A DNA stretch of 64,000 nt from Dietzia massiliensis (GTDB lineage: Bacteria; Actinomycetota; Actinomycetes; Mycobacteriales; Mycobacteriaceae), in assembly GCF_018390595.1 (NCBI RefSeq), contig NZ_JAHBAV010000010.1, positions 1 through 64,000 of the forward strand, given 5' to 3'. The notes beneath the pieces were generated by a model. It was not told the origin of the DNA. It ran no database searches and saw only the letters and a list, made by a program, of their open reading frames with translations. Position 1 is the first letter of the stretch, and the number at the start of each line of letters is the position of its first letter. Below are positions 52,686 through 62,238 of this stretch, one piece after another. A program made the translations under genes and the position numbers.

Positions 52686-53935
52686 CGGAATCCGGGCTCC
52701 CCTGGTTCGGGCAGGTAGTTCTCGGAGAACTCCGAGGTCCCCGGCGCGGGCCTGGGCTCGACGGCCCGGTCCATGACGGGCGGTACCGGCAACAACGGCA
52801 GCACGATGGTGGTCCTCCGGTCCGGGCCGTTGTCGCCCTCCCACGGGTTGCCGGGGTCGACGTTGTACGGCCCGCGGGTGGTGGTCGGACGCAGCGGAAC
52901 CGGGTCGCCCTGGTTCGCCCCGAGGTTGCGGAGTGTCTCGGAGATCGTCGCGTCGATCGACAGGAACACGTTGGCCGAGCCACCGATGGTCGAGCGGATC
53001 GACGAGTCGGGGAACGGGAACGTGGGCACGAAGCCGGTGAGCTCGATGAGGTCCGGCGTGGACTCGCCGAGGTACTGCAGCACGGGCCGGAGGGCGCGCA
53101 GGTCGGCGATGAGGTCCTCGCGGCTGGTGAGCAGGATGTCGGACCCGACCTGGCCGAGGGCGTCGATGCGGCGCAGCATCTCCACCAGCTGCGGCCGCTG
53201 CTCCTCGAGGACCGCGACGCCGGCGGGGAGCTCGTCGAGCGCGGCCTGGATCTGTTCGCGCTGGTCGTTGGCCCGGGCGGTCATGAGGTTGACGCCCTCG
53301 AGCGCGGCGGTGATGCTGTCGCGCTGCCGGTTGAGCCCGGAGATGAGCTCGTCGGCGGACCGGAGCGTCTCGGTGAGTCCGTCCTCGCGGCCGTCGGTGG
53401 CCTTGCGCAGCTCGGCGACGATCGGCTGCAGCTGGTCGACCCCGCCGCCGTTGAGCAGCAGCGACAGGGCGCCGAGGACCTGCTCGATGTCGGTGGCGGT
53501 CCGGGTGTTGGACGTGGAGATGACGTCCCCGTCCGCGAGCTGACCGGTGGGCGGCTCGTCCTCCGGCGGGGTGAGCTGGACGAACTTCTCGCCCAGGAGG
53601 TTGGTCTGCTGGATGGACGCCTCCGTGTTGGCGGGCAGCTCCAGGTCGTCCCGCAGGACGATGTCGACCTGGGCCGTCCAGCCGTCCTCGGCCAGCGAGA
53701 TCCCGGTGACGCGCCCGGCGTCGAGTCCGTTGACCTTGACGGTGGACTGCAGCACCAGATCGAGCACGTCGTCGAACCTGATGGAGACCTCCATGGGGTC
53801 CTCACCGACGTCGGCGCCGCCGGGCAGCGTGTAGTCCTCGAGGTTCATGGAACAGCCGGCGGCCACGGCCGCGACGAGGGCGGCCGCGCCCAGCGCGCGG
53901 CCCGCTCGGGCCGCCGAGGTGAGGTGTCGCCTCAT
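52682..53935 (-). CDS. mceE: MceE, MCE lipoprotein (LprK-like)
   Basis: The 417-residue protein starts at ATG 53935 with a lipoprotein signal. Its lipobox VAAGC places the lipidated Cys at residue 28. The MCE domain follows (about 45-125, MEVSIRFDDVLDLVLQSTVKVNG, NLLGEKFVQLTPP), then coiled-coil helices and a Pro-rich tail. A lipoprotein at position E is standard in actinobacterial mce operons (LprK, LprL and so on). The 12-codon upstream extension is not supported, since the shorter start gives ATGA coupling with mceD. Confidence 0.9.
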   Translation of the reverse strand: MRRHLTSAARAGRALGAAALVAAVAAGCSMNLEDYTLPGGADVGEDPMEVSIRFDDVLDLVLQSTVKVNGLDAGRVTGISLAEDGWTAQVDIVLRDDLELPANTEASIQQTNLLGEKFVQLTPPEDEPPTGQLADGDVISTSNTRTATDIEQVLGALSLLLNGGGVDQLQPIVAELRKATDGREDGLTETLRSADELISGLNRQRDSITAALEGVNLMTARANDQREQIQAALDELPAGVAVLEEQRPQLVEMLRRIDALGQVGSDILLTSREDLIADLRALRPVLQYLGESTPDLIELTGFVPTFPFPDSSIRSTIGGSANVFLSIDATISETLRNLGANQGDPVPLRPTTTRGPYNVDPGNPWEGDNGPDRRTTIVLPLLPVPPVMDRAVEPRPAPGTSEFSENYLPEPGEPGFR

Positions 53936-55161
53936 CCCCGTCCTCCTTCCGAGGCGGGCGTCATGGGCCACCCGCGGTTGCCCTCGACCGTTCCCGGCAC
54001 CGGGATGGACTGCTTCATCTCGCCGGCGAGGATGCCCAGCGGCAGGTCGGGGTTGGACGTGCGCAGTTCCTGGTTGCGCTGGGGTGCGAGCGCCTCACAC
54101 GCCTGGATGTCGGCGCGACGGAGGTTGTCCAGCTCCTGGAACAGTTCGTTGCCGGGGTTGAGCCGGCCCAGCTTCATGATCTGGCACAGGATCCCGGCCG
54201 GATTCTGCTTCTCGGGGATGTTCGGCCGCATCGACAGGGTGCCGGACTCCGCGTCGTAGGCGTTGATGAGGTTGGCCAGCGCCAGGGGCGCGGTCTTGAG
54301 GATCTCCTCGAGGTCGTCCCGCTGGTCGGCGGTGATCTGGCTGATCGTCACCAGGCGGTCGGCGTTGCTGCGGATCACGTCCTGGTTGTCCCGCACGAGC
54401 CGCGCGACGTCGGCCAACGCGTAGCTCAGTTCGCCCAGCGCACCCTGGAGATCCTCGCGCTGCCCGGCCACCGTCTGGTTGAAGGAGGCCATCTGGGAGT
54501 TGAACTCGCGCACCTGCGCGTCGTTCTCCGCCAGCATGGTGACGAAGGACTGCAGGTTGACCACGGTCTCGCTGATGTCCTGGCTCGAGTCGGCCAGCGT
54601 GGTCGCGGCGCGGGACAGTTCGTCGATCGAGCGCCCCAGGGCGGCGCCGTTGTCGGCGAGGGTGTCGGCGGAGGTGGCGACGAAGCGGTCGAGGGCACCG
54701 TCGCGGTTCGCACCGTCGGGGCCGAGGGCCTCGGTGAGGTCCTTGACCGACGCGTACAGCTTGTCGACCTCGACGGGCGTCGCCGTCCGTTCGATCGGGA
54801 TGTGCGCGCCCGATTCCATCGTCGGGCCGCCCGAGTACGCGGGCACGATCTGGATGTTGCGGTCCGGGATCACCGAGGGGGTGACCTGGACGGCCTTGGC
54901 GTCGGCGGGGATGTCGATACCGCGGCGCACGTGGAGTCGCACCTCGACGGTGTCACCCATGGGGGTCACCTCCTCGACCGATCCGACGGTCACGCCGAGG
55001 ATCCGGACGTCGGTGCCCTCGGAGACGCCCACCGCGGACGGGAACGTCGCGGTGATGGTGGTGCGCCCGAGACGGGTCACCGCGAGGTAGGTGACGGCGA
55101 CGACCGCGACGACGACGACGAGGAGCAGCGCCACCAGCCAGTACGGCAGCTTCTTGTGCAT
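53932..55161 (-). CDS. mceD: MceD, lipid-transport MCE protein
   Basis: The 409-residue protein has a strong N-terminal membrane segment (LPYWLVALLLVVVVAVVAVTYL), the MCE domain (about 35-115, TATFPSAVGVSEGTDVRILGV, DRNIQIVP) and long helices (about 140-300). The stop and start with mceC share one base (TGATG), and it overlaps mceE by ATGA. It should be the fourth subunit of the MCE hexamer. Confidence 0.9.
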   Translation of the reverse strand: MHKKLPYWLVALLLVVVVAVVAVTYLAVTRLGRTTITATFPSAVGVSEGTDVRILGVTVGSVEEVTPMGDTVEVRLHVRRGIDIPADAKAVQVTPSVIPDRNIQIVPAYSGGPTMESGAHIPIERTATPVEVDKLYASVKDLTEALGPDGANRDGALDRFVATSADTLADNGAALGRSIDELSRAATTLADSSQDISETVVNLQSFVTMLAENDAQVREFNSQMASFNQTVAGQREDLQGALGELSYALADVARLVRDNQDVIRSNADRLVTISQITADQRDDLEEILKTAPLALANLINAYDAESGTLSMRPNIPEKQNPAGILCQIMKLGRLNPGNELFQELDNLRRADIQACEALAPQRNQELRTSNPDLPLGILAGEMKQSIPVPGTVEGNRGWPMTPASEGGRG

Positions 55162-56183
55162 CACTTGATCCCACTCTGTCGGGCCGGCGTCCGGGCGCCC
55201 GGGTAGAAGGGCGGCTCCGGCGCTCCCGGCGGGATGAGGTTGGTGACCACGGAGTCGAACCACCGACCGGTGCCCAGCATGTTGGCGTACAGCCGGTAGA
55301 AGGGCGCGAGGTTGTGGATGGACTTCTTGAGGTCCTCCTCGTGGTCGGTGAGGATCTCCAGCGCGGAGTCGAGGCTGTCGAGGGTCGGGCCGAACTTCGC
55401 CTCGTTGTCCGCCACGAACAGCCGCAGCTCGCTCGACAGGCCCCGGGTCGACGCCAGGACCAGCTTGAGGGTCTCCGCGCGCTCGTTGAGCTCGCCGAGC
55501 AGCTGACCGGTGCCGATGATGAGCCGGCGGAAGTCGTCGTTGCGCTCGGCGAGGATCCGCGAGCTCGTCCGCGTCGCCTCGAGCAGCTGGCGCAGTTCGG
55601 CATCCCGGCTCGAGATGGTCTGGGACAGCCGCGCGACGCCGTCGACCGCGCCGCGGAACTCCTCGGGTGAGGCCTGCATCGCGTCGGTGAGGGTGTCCAG
55701 GCTCTCCGCCAGCTTCACGTCGTCGATCTCGTCGAGCGTCTCGGCCGCGGAGGAGAACGCCGTGACGACGTCGTACGGGGCCACCGTCCGCTCGAGCGGG
55801 ATCGGTTCGGACCGGTCCAGCTCGCCAGTTCCCGCGGGGTCGAGCGCGAGGAACTTCTGCCCCAGGACGGTCTTGACCTGGATGCTCGCCCGGGTGTCGT
55901 CGCCGAGCCACGCGTCCTTCGCCCGGAAGCCCACGAGCACCTTGTCGCCCTCGAGCTCGACGTCGGTGACCACGCCCACCTTAATGCCGGCGACGCGGAC
56001 CTCGTTGCCGCCGGTGAGACCCGCCGCCTCGGAGAAGTAGGCCTCGTACTTGGGCCCCGCCCCGACGATGGGCAGGGCGTCCAGTCGGAAGGAGCCGAGC
56101 GTGAGCACGAGGATCGTGATCACGCCGATCGCCCCGATGGTGGCGTTTCCGAACCGGGGCTCGCCCGGCGTGCGCCTGCTCAC
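55161..56183 (-). CDS. mceC: MceC, lipid-transport MCE protein
   Basis: The 340-residue protein has an N-terminal anchor (NATIGAIGVITILVLTLGSF), the MCE domain (about 45-120, AYFSEAAGLTGGNEVRVAGIKVG, LGQKFLALDP) and helical segments (about 150-290). It is shorter than many MceC proteins, which often carry long Pro-rich tails; here the end is short (PFYPGARTPARQSGIK). It overlaps mceB by ATGA. Confidence 0.9.
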   Translation of the reverse strand: MSRRTPGEPRFGNATIGAIGVITILVLTLGSFRLDALPIVGAGPKYEAYFSEAAGLTGGNEVRVAGIKVGVVTDVELEGDKVLVGFRAKDAWLGDDTRASIQVKTVLGQKFLALDPAGTGELDRSEPIPLERTVAPYDVVTAFSSAAETLDEIDDVKLAESLDTLTDAMQASPEEFRGAVDGVARLSQTISSRDAELRQLLEATRTSSRILAERNDDFRRLIIGTGQLLGELNERAETLKLVLASTRGLSSELRLFVADNEAKFGPTLDSLDSALEILTDHEEDLKKSIHNLAPFYRLYANMLGTGRWFDSVVTNLIPPGAPEPPFYPGARTPARQSGIK

Positions 56184-57271
56184 GGGATCCCTCCTTCATG
56201 GCATCGCGGTGCGACGTTGGTGTACAGGACGTGGTTGAGGGTGGGTCCTCCGCTGGGCAGTAGGTTCGGCACGTTGTTTCCCGGGCCGTGCACGAGGTCG
56301 GCGCCGCACAGATAGAACTGGAACCAGGAACCGAACGAACCCATCCGGATGAGGTTGTCGGTATTGAGCGGCATGTTCGTGAGGACCTCGCTGAGCTTGT
56401 CCTCGTTGTCGGCGAGGTCGTCGGTGACCAGCTTGAGATGGTCGAGCGACTCGGTGACGGCCGGCCTCGTCGCGGTGACGACGTTCTCGGCCGAGGACGT
56501 CAGATCGGCCATCGACTCGAGCGAACCGCCGATCGCGTCCCGCTCGGCGGCCAGTCCCTCGACGAGCTGCCTGGTGGTCACCACGAGCTGCTGGAACTGG
56601 ACGTCGCGCTCGTTGATCGTCTCCAGGACCCTGGTGAGGTTGTCGATGACCTCTCCGATCACCTGATCGCGGTCGGCCAGGTGGTTGGTGAGCTGGCCGG
56701 TCTGACGGACGAGGTTCGTCACCGTGCCGCCCTCGCCCTGCAGGACGCGCACCAGCGAGTCGGCGAGGGCGTTGACGTCCTCGGGCTGCAGGGTGGTGAA
56801 CAGCGGCCGGAAGCCGTTGAACAGGGCGGTGAGGTCGACGGCGGGCGAGGTCTTCTCGATGGGGATGGTGGTGCCCTCGGGAAGCGTCGGCTGAACCGGC
56901 CCCGGTTCGCGCGAGATGTTCATGTACCGCTGGCCGATCATGTTGCGGAACCGGAGGGTGAGGTGCACGTTCGCCGGCAGGGTGCGGTCACCGGCGAGGG
57001 TGAAGTACACCTTGGCCTGGTCGCGCTCGTGGATCTCGAAGCCGGTCACGTGACCCACCACCACGCCCGCGATCCGGACGTCGTCGCCCTCCTCGACCAT
57101 GGTCGCGTCGGAGAAGATCGCCGAGTACTCGGTGCCGTCCTCGCGCGTACCGCCGCGGATGGTCGTGGCGAGGATCGTCGACAGCAGTCCGGTGACCACG
57201 ATGAAGATGACGAGCTTGACGAACGAGGACAGCAGGCCCCCGCGGAACAGCGCTCTGAGTTTGGTCTTCAC
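56180..57271 (-). CDS. mceB: MceB, lipid-transport MCE protein
   Basis: The 363-residue protein has a membrane anchor (SFVKLVIFIVVTGLLSTILA), the MCE domain (about 45-125, AIFSDATMVEEGDDVRIAGVVVG, MIGQRYMNIS) and long helices (about 150-290). The end has two Cys residues (YLCGADLVHG and PRCHEGG), as is common in MceB. It overlaps mceA by ATGA. Confidence 0.9.
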   Translation of the reverse strand: MKTKLRALFRGGLLSSFVKLVIFIVVTGLLSTILATTIRGGTREDGTEYSAIFSDATMVEEGDDVRIAGVVVGHVTGFEIHERDQAKVYFTLAGDRTLPANVHLTLRFRNMIGQRYMNISREPGPVQPTLPEGTTIPIEKTSPAVDLTALFNGFRPLFTTLQPEDVNALADSLVRVLQGEGGTVTNLVRQTGQLTNHLADRDQVIGEVIDNLTRVLETINERDVQFQQLVVTTRQLVEGLAAERDAIGGSLESMADLTSSAENVVTATRPAVTESLDHLKLVTDDLADNEDKLSEVLTNMPLNTDNLIRMGSFGSWFQFYLCGADLVHGPGNNVPNLLPSGGPTLNHVLYTNVAPRCHEGGIP

Positions 57272-58704
57272 TCGAACGCCACCTCCGTCCCGCGCAGCGC
57301 CGGGGCGCCGAGGGCACCGACCCAGCCCGGGATCTCGGCGGCGTCACGGGCGGAGGCGACGCCGTAGACCGTCCGGACGGTGTCGGTCTCCAGCGGGGAC
57401 CCGGCGTAGGCCATGGCCATGACGTCCGCGTCCCGTCCGGCGGTCACGGTCGACGGGAACGGCCGGTTCGGCTGCTCGGGCACCGCGCGTCCGGGCGCCG
57501 CGGGGACGGAGCCCCTGGTCCGGAGCGACGGGACCGGACCGTCGAGGTCGAGCGGGTTGGGCAACGTCGGCATGCTCTGCGGGCCGGGGTTACGCGACGG
57601 CGGCTGGAAGGAGCCGTCGGCGATCGCCCCGCCGGGGGCCATGGGGAAGATGTCGGGCTCCTGGGCCGGTTCGTAGCAGCGCGGGCCTCGCGTGTCGAAG
57701 AACCGCGGCTCGTCCTGGTTGGGCACGTACCGCCCCTTCGGGTTCACCACCTCGATGGTCACCCGGATGCCCGGGTGCGGGTCCCCCACACCGAGGATCG
57801 CATCGGAACGATCCAGGGCGACCATGAAGTTCTCCACGGTGCACGGCAGGGCCGGCGAGTATTCGGCGAGGTACTCCAGCGAGGTCCGCGAGTCGGCCGC
57901 CAGGGCGATGATGTCCGTGCGGTTGTTCGCCAGGAACCCGGTGAGCACGTCGGCGGAGGTGCTGATGCGCTGCAGTCCGTCCGCGATGTCGGTGCGTCGC
58001 TGGATGACCGTGTCGCCGGTGGTCCGCAGGGCGTCGAGGGCGTGGATGAGATCCGGCAGCGCCTCGGAGTACGTCTGGGAGAAGGTCGCGAGGTCCTGCA
58101 ACCCGGACTCCAGGGCGGGCATCTCCTCGGTGATCCCCTCGAAGACCTGGCCGATCTCCACCAGGCTCGCCCCGATCTCGTCGCCTCGGCCGGCCAGCGC
58201 CTGGTTGAGCGCGCCGAGGGTGCCGGCGAGCTTCTGCGGGGGCACGGCCTCGAGCACGGGCAGCAACCCGTCGAGGACCCGGCCGAGCTCGACCGCGTTG
58301 CCCCGCGTGTCCTGCTCGATGGTGGCGCCGGGTTCGAGCGCGCCCGTCGGCGTGTCGGGGAAGCCGAGGTCCACGTAGCGCTCGCCGAACAGCGTCTTGG
58401 GCAGGAGCCTGCCGCTGATGTTGGCCGGGAGCTGGCCCATGAAGTCCGGATCGAACTCCATGTTCACGCGCACCTGGTCGCCGTCGGGTTCGACCCCGGA
58501 GACCCGTCCGACGAGGACTCCGCGAGCCTTGACGTCGGCGTCCACGGGCAACGAGTACGCCATGTCGTCGGTGACCATGGTGACGCTGTCGGACGCGGTG
58601 AACGCGCGGTTGTAGATCGCGACCGTGGTCGCGACGAACGCCACGACGATGACGACGAACAGGGTCGCCAGGAGTCGCTTGCGTGTCGATGACATCTCGT
58701 TCAT
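57268..58704 (-). CDS. mceA: MceA, lipid-transport MCE protein
   Basis: The 478-residue protein starts MNEMSSTRKRLL at ATG 58704 and has an anchor (LLATLFVVIVVAFVATTVAI), the MCE domain (about 40-115, TMVTDDMAYSLPVDADVKARG, LFGERYVDLGFP), long helices (about 130-300) and a Pro-rich extracytoplasmic tail (about 370-440). It overlaps yrbEB by ATGA and is the first MCE subunit of the operon. Confidence 0.9.
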   Translation of the reverse strand: MNEMSSTRKRLLATLFVVIVVAFVATTVAIYNRAFTASDSVTMVTDDMAYSLPVDADVKARGVLVGRVSGVEPDGDQVRVNMEFDPDFMGQLPANISGRLLPKTLFGERYVDLGFPDTPTGALEPGATIEQDTRGNAVELGRVLDGLLPVLEAVPPQKLAGTLGALNQALAGRGDEIGASLVEIGQVFEGITEEMPALESGLQDLATFSQTYSEALPDLIHALDALRTTGDTVIQRRTDIADGLQRISTSADVLTGFLANNRTDIIALAADSRTSLEYLAEYSPALPCTVENFMVALDRSDAILGVGDPHPGIRVTIEVVNPKGRYVPNQDEPRFFDTRGPRCYEPAQEPDIFPMAPGGAIADGSFQPPSRNPGPQSMPTLPNPLDLDGPVPSLRTRGSVPAAPGRAVPEQPNRPFPSTVTAGRDADVMAMAYAGSPLETDTVRTVYGVASARDAAEIPGWVGALGAPALRGTEVAFE

Positions 58705-59558
58705 CCGGCCACCCGCACCGTCGTGGTCGTGCCCCACAGGGCGAGTCCGACGAAGAAGTTGAGGATGGCCACCACGACGATCGTGGTGCGTACCGCGCGA
58801 CCGACCGCGACGCCCACGCCGGCCGGTCCGCCGGTGGCGGTGAACCCGTAGTAGCAGTGGATCATCACGAGGACGAACGCGAAGATGATGACCTTGACGA
58901 AGGAGTAGATCACGTCTTCGGGTGGCAGGAAGAGATGGAAGTAGTGGTCGAAGGAGCCCGTCGACTGCCCCTGGACCATTGTGTTGACGCCCCGGGTGGC
59001 GAGGTAGGACGACAGCAGACCGACCACATAGAGCGGGATGACCGCGATGAACCCGGCGATGATCCGGGTGGTCACCAGGTACGGCACGCTGGGGATCGCC
59101 ATCACCTCGAGGGCGTCGATCTCCTCCGAGATGCGCATGGCCCCGAGCTGGGCGGTGAACCCGCATCCGACGGTGGCGGACAGCGCGAGTGAGGCCACCA
59201 GCGGCGCGACCTCACGGGTGTTGACGTAGGCCGACAGGAAACCGGTGAGCACCGAGCTGCCGATCTGATCCAGGGCGGCGTAACCCTGGAGCCCCACGAC
59301 CACGCCGGTGAAACCGCTCATCATGACGATCACGCCGATGGTCCCGCCGAGGACGGCGAGCACGCCCACTCCGAAGGTCACCTCGGCGATGAGCCTCAGG
59401 ACCTCTTTGCGGTAGTGGACGATCGTCTGCGGGATCCACCGGATCGCGCGCAGGTGGAAGGCGAGCTGGTCGCCGAGCGAGTCGAACGAGGCTATGGGGC
59501 CGCGGATCATGGCCCGGATCCGGGCCCGGGTGGGGCCGACGTCGGTGTGGATCGCCAT
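58701..59558 (-). CDS. yrbEB: YrbEB, MlaE-family permease of the mce system
   Basis: The 285-residue integral membrane protein has the MlaE permease pattern: an N-terminal amphipathic region (RAIRWIPQTIVHYRKEVLRL), about five membrane helices, and the conserved EIDALEVMAIPSVPYLVTTR loop that couples to the ATPase. It pairs with YrbEA to form the inner-membrane channel of the MCE transporter. Its end overlaps mceA by ATGA. Confidence 0.92.
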   Translation of the reverse strand: MAIHTDVGPTRARIRAMIRGPIASFDSLGDQLAFHLRAIRWIPQTIVHYRKEVLRLIAEVTFGVGVLAVLGGTIGVIVMMSGFTGVVVGLQGYAALDQIGSSVLTGFLSAYVNTREVAPLVASLALSATVGCGFTAQLGAMRISEEIDALEVMAIPSVPYLVTTRIIAGFIAVIPLYVVGLLSSYLATRGVNTMVQGQSTGSFDHYFHLFLPPEDVIYSFVKVIIFAFVLVMIHCYYGFTATGGPAGVGVAVGRAVRTTIVVVAILNFFVGLALWGTTTTVRVAG

Positions 59559-60389
59559 CTACGACCCCTTCGGCGGGACGATCTGCAGGTACATCGCCGT
59601 GAGGATGAGGTTGGCGAAGAACAGCAGGAGGAAGGTCAGGACCACGCCCAGGTTGACGGCGTCGCCGACCCCCTTGGGACCGCCCTTGGGATTCATGCCG
59701 CAGTAGGACGAGACGACCCCGGCGATGAGCCCGAAGACGAGGGCCTTGAGCGACGACATGATGAAGTCGGGCAGCTGGGCGAGCGCGCCGAACGACATGA
59801 GGTACGCGCCGGGCGTGCCGCCCTGCAGCAGGATGTTGAACACGTAGCCGCCGGTGATGCCGACGATCGAGACGAGTCCGTTGAGCAGGACGGCGATCAG
59901 CATCATGCCCAGCACGCGCGGGACCACGAGCCGCTGGACCGGGTCGATCCCCAGCACCCGCATCGCGTCGAGTTCCTCGCGGATGGTGCGGGCGCCGAGG
60001 TCGGCGGCGACCGCGGACCCCGCCGCACCGGCGATGAGCAGTGAGGTCACCAGCGGCGCCCCCTGCTGGACGACGGCGAGGACGCCGGTGGCCCCGGTGT
60101 AGGCCTCGGCCCCGAGCTGCTGGACCAGCGAACCCGTCTGCATCGCGACGACCGCGCCGAACGGGATCGCCACGAGCGCCGACGGCAGGATCGTCACCGA
60201 CGCGATGAACCAGGACTGCCCGATGAACTCACGGAACTGGAACGGTCGTCTGAAAATGCCCCGCAGCACCTCGAGGAAGAGTCGGAACACCTTGCCGGCC
60301 TCGCCGAACGCGGTGCGGACGCCACCGCCGACATCCGACGGCGACACCCCGGTTCTTCTCTCTGGCTGCTGGGTCGTGCCCTCCGCCAT
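59559..60389 (-). CDS. yrbEA: YrbEA, MlaE-family permease of the mce system
   Basis: The 276-residue permease has RRPFQFREFIGQSWFIASVT, multiple helices, and the coupling loop TIREELDAMRVLGIDPVQRLVVPR. ATG at 60389 fits family length; the frame to 60908 overlaps mceG and is a shadow. It lies 25 bp after mceG and abuts yrbEB. It forms the permease pair with YrbEB. Confidence 0.92.
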   Translation of the reverse strand: MAEGTTQQPERRTGVSPSDVGGGVRTAFGEAGKVFRLFLEVLRGIFRRPFQFREFIGQSWFIASVTILPSALVAIPFGAVVAMQTGSLVQQLGAEAYTGATGVLAVVQQGAPLVTSLLIAGAAGSAVAADLGARTIREELDAMRVLGIDPVQRLVVPRVLGMMLIAVLLNGLVSIVGITGGYVFNILLQGGTPGAYLMSFGALAQLPDFIMSSLKALVFGLIAGVVSSYCGMNPKGGPKGVGDAVNLGVVLTFLLLFFANLILTAMYLQIVPPKGS

Positions 60390-60414
60390 GTATTCTCCCC
60401 CGACCTCTCCTGCC

Positions 60415-61581
60415 TCAGTGCTGACCGGAACCGTAGTGGTCGTCGAGCCCCGACGGGCTCGCACCTCCCGGCGTGGCGGCGTGTGCGGGGGTCGTGGCGG
60501 GCTCTGCAGCGGTGGTCGCAGAGTCGGCGTGGGCCGACTCCGCGGGCACGGGATCCTGGGTGTGGGCGGCGGCGGTCGAGCGTCCGTTGCCGTGCCCACG
60601 GGCGGCCCACTCCGTCCGGATGGCCTCCCGGGCCTCGGGCGGAAGGGTGTCGAGCATCTCGGCGACCCGCTTCTCGCGGCGGAGTTCGCCCTGACGCTGC
60701 GGGCTGCCGGGGGTCGGCTGCATCTGCGGCGGAACGCCCTTGACCTCGTCCTCGCCCGGGGAGCCGTCGTTGTGGCCGGCCTCGGCGTGAGCCTGCTCCT
60801 GGCGCATCTGCGCGTCGTCCTTCTCTTCGGACATGCCGATGGGCCCGAGCTTGGACCCGCGCAGGAACTGGCGGACCGACGGCTCCTCGCTGGTGAGCAG
60901 CACCTCACGCGGGCCGAACATCACGAGGTTCTTGCGGTAGAGCATGCCCAGGTTGTCGGGGACCGTGCGCGCGAGGTTGATGTTGTGCGTCACGATGAGG
61001 ATCGTGGCGTCGATCTGCGCGTTGATGTCGATCAACAGCTGCGCGAGGTACGTCGTGCGGACCGGGTCGAGGCCCGAGTCGGGCTCGTCGACGAGGATGA
61101 TCTCCGGGTCGAGCACCAGCGCGCGGGCGAGGCCGGCCCGCTTCCGCATACCGCCGGAGATCTCGCCCGGCAACTTGCCCTCGGCACCGGTCAGACCGGT
61201 GAGCTCGAGCTTCTCCATGACGATGTCGCGGATCTCGGACTCGGGCTTTCGGGTGTGCTCGCGCAGGGGGAACGCCACGTTGTCGTAGAGGTCCATGGAG
61301 CCGAACAGCGCGCCGTCCTGGAAGAGGACGCCGAACAGCTTGCGGATCTCGTAGAGCTCCTTGGCGGTGCACTGCAGGATGTCCGTGCCGTCGATGATGA
61401 TCTTGCCGCGCTCGGGCCGCAGCAGGCCGATGAGCGATTTGAGGAAGACGGACTTACCGGTGCCCGACGGGCCGAGGAGCGCACTGACCTCACCCTCGGG
61501 GAGGGTGAACGTGACGTCCTCCCAGATCTTCTGCGAACCGAAGGACTTGGTCAGCCCCTCGACGGAAACCTCGACACCCAC
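60415..61581 (-). CDS. mceG: MceG (Mkl), ATPase of the mce lipid importer
   Basis: The 388-residue ABC ATPase has Walker A GPSGTGKS, Q-loop FQDGALFGSM, signature ISGGMRKRAGLARAL, Walker B ILVDEPDSGLDP and the H-loop VTHNINLART, with the MceG hallmark GPIGMSEEKDDAQM. After about residue 270 comes a roughly 115-residue Ala/Pro/His-rich tail that is probably disordered. GTG at 61581 is chosen because GAGGAG sits eight bases upstream; GTG at 61590 is too close to it. It powers the YrbE/Mce complex. It is first in the operon, whereas M. tuberculosis mkl is unlinked to its mce operons. Confidence 0.92.
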   Translation of the reverse strand: MGVEVSVEGLTKSFGSQKIWEDVTFTLPEGEVSALLGPSGTGKSVFLKSLIGLLRPERGKIIIDGTDILQCTAKELYEIRKLFGVLFQDGALFGSMDLYDNVAFPLREHTRKPESEIRDIVMEKLELTGLTGAEGKLPGEISGGMRKRAGLARALVLDPEIILVDEPDSGLDPVRTTYLAQLLIDINAQIDATILIVTHNINLARTVPDNLGMLYRKNLVMFGPREVLLTSEEPSVRQFLRGSKLGPIGMSEEKDDAQMRQEQAHAEAGHNDGSPGEDEVKGVPPQMQPTPGSPQRQGELRREKRVAEMLDTLPPEAREAIRTEWAARGHGNGRSTAAAHTQDPVPAESAHADSATTAAEPATTPAHAATPGGASPSGLDDHYGSGQH

Positions 61582-61733
61582 GGCAACCACTCCTCACTGC
61601 AGCCATCATCTGTGGCCACGGTCACTGTAAACTACCGCTCCGTAGGCGTGCGTTGTTACATGGCCCGGAAAAGCGTTCTGCTCGGATCGTCGAGAGTGCT
61701 CGTGGGCGTGGGGATGTGCCGGTCGTACAGACG

Positions 61734-61775
61734 CCACAGGGGCGGCCCGGCGATGTCGCCGGGCCGCCCCTGTGG
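61734..61775. terminator. rplJL terminator, 20-bp perfect hairpin
   Basis: Perfect 20-bp arms (61734-61753 and 61756-61775) around a two-base centre form the strongest hairpin seen in the window. It begins 17 bases past the rplL stop on the minus strand and separates the rplJL unit from the mce operon. Confidence 0.85.
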
Positions 61776-61791
61776 ACGGTGGTGCGTCAGG

Positions 61792-62178
61792 TCACTTGAG
61801 GGTGACGGTGGCACCGGCCTCTTCGAGCTTGGTCTTGGCGGCCTCGGCGGCCTCCTTGTCGGCCTTCTCGATGATCGCCTTGGGGGCGGACTCGACGAGG
61901 TCCTTGGCCTCCTTGAGGCCCAGGCCCGACACGATCTCGCGCACGACCTTGATCACGCCGATCTTCTTGTCGCCGGCCGACTCCAGGACGACGTCGAACT
62001 CGTCCTGCTCGGCGGCGGCCTCGCCACCGGCAGCCGGGGCGCCGGCGGCGGCGACGGCGACCGGAGCGGCCGCGGTGACCTCGAAGGTGTCCTCGAACAG
62101 CTTCACGAACTCGGAGAGCTCGAGAAGAGTCATCTCCTTGAAGGCCTCGAGCAGCTCGTCGTTGCTGAGCTTCGCCAT
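61792..62178 (-). CDS. rplL: 50S ribosomal protein L7/L12
   Basis: The 128-residue protein has the N-terminal dimerisation helices ([20 protein letters not shown]), an Ala/Gly-rich hinge (about 36-57) and the conserved factor-binding C-terminal domain ([37 protein letters not shown]). It forms the stalk with L10. It follows rplJ by 60 bp. A 20-bp hairpin terminates the unit. Confidence 0.98.
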   Translation of the reverse strand: MAKLSNDELLEAFKEMTLLELSEFVKLFEDTFEVTAAAPVAVAAAGAPAAGGEAAAEQDEFDVVLESAGDKKIGVIKVVREIVSGLGLKEAKDLVESAPKAIIEKADKEAAEAAKTKLEEAGATVTLK

Positions 62179-62238
62179 GGTGGCGTCCTTTCTGTTGGTC
62201 CCGGTGCCGTCAGACGGCCCGGAAGCAGGTGGGGTGGA

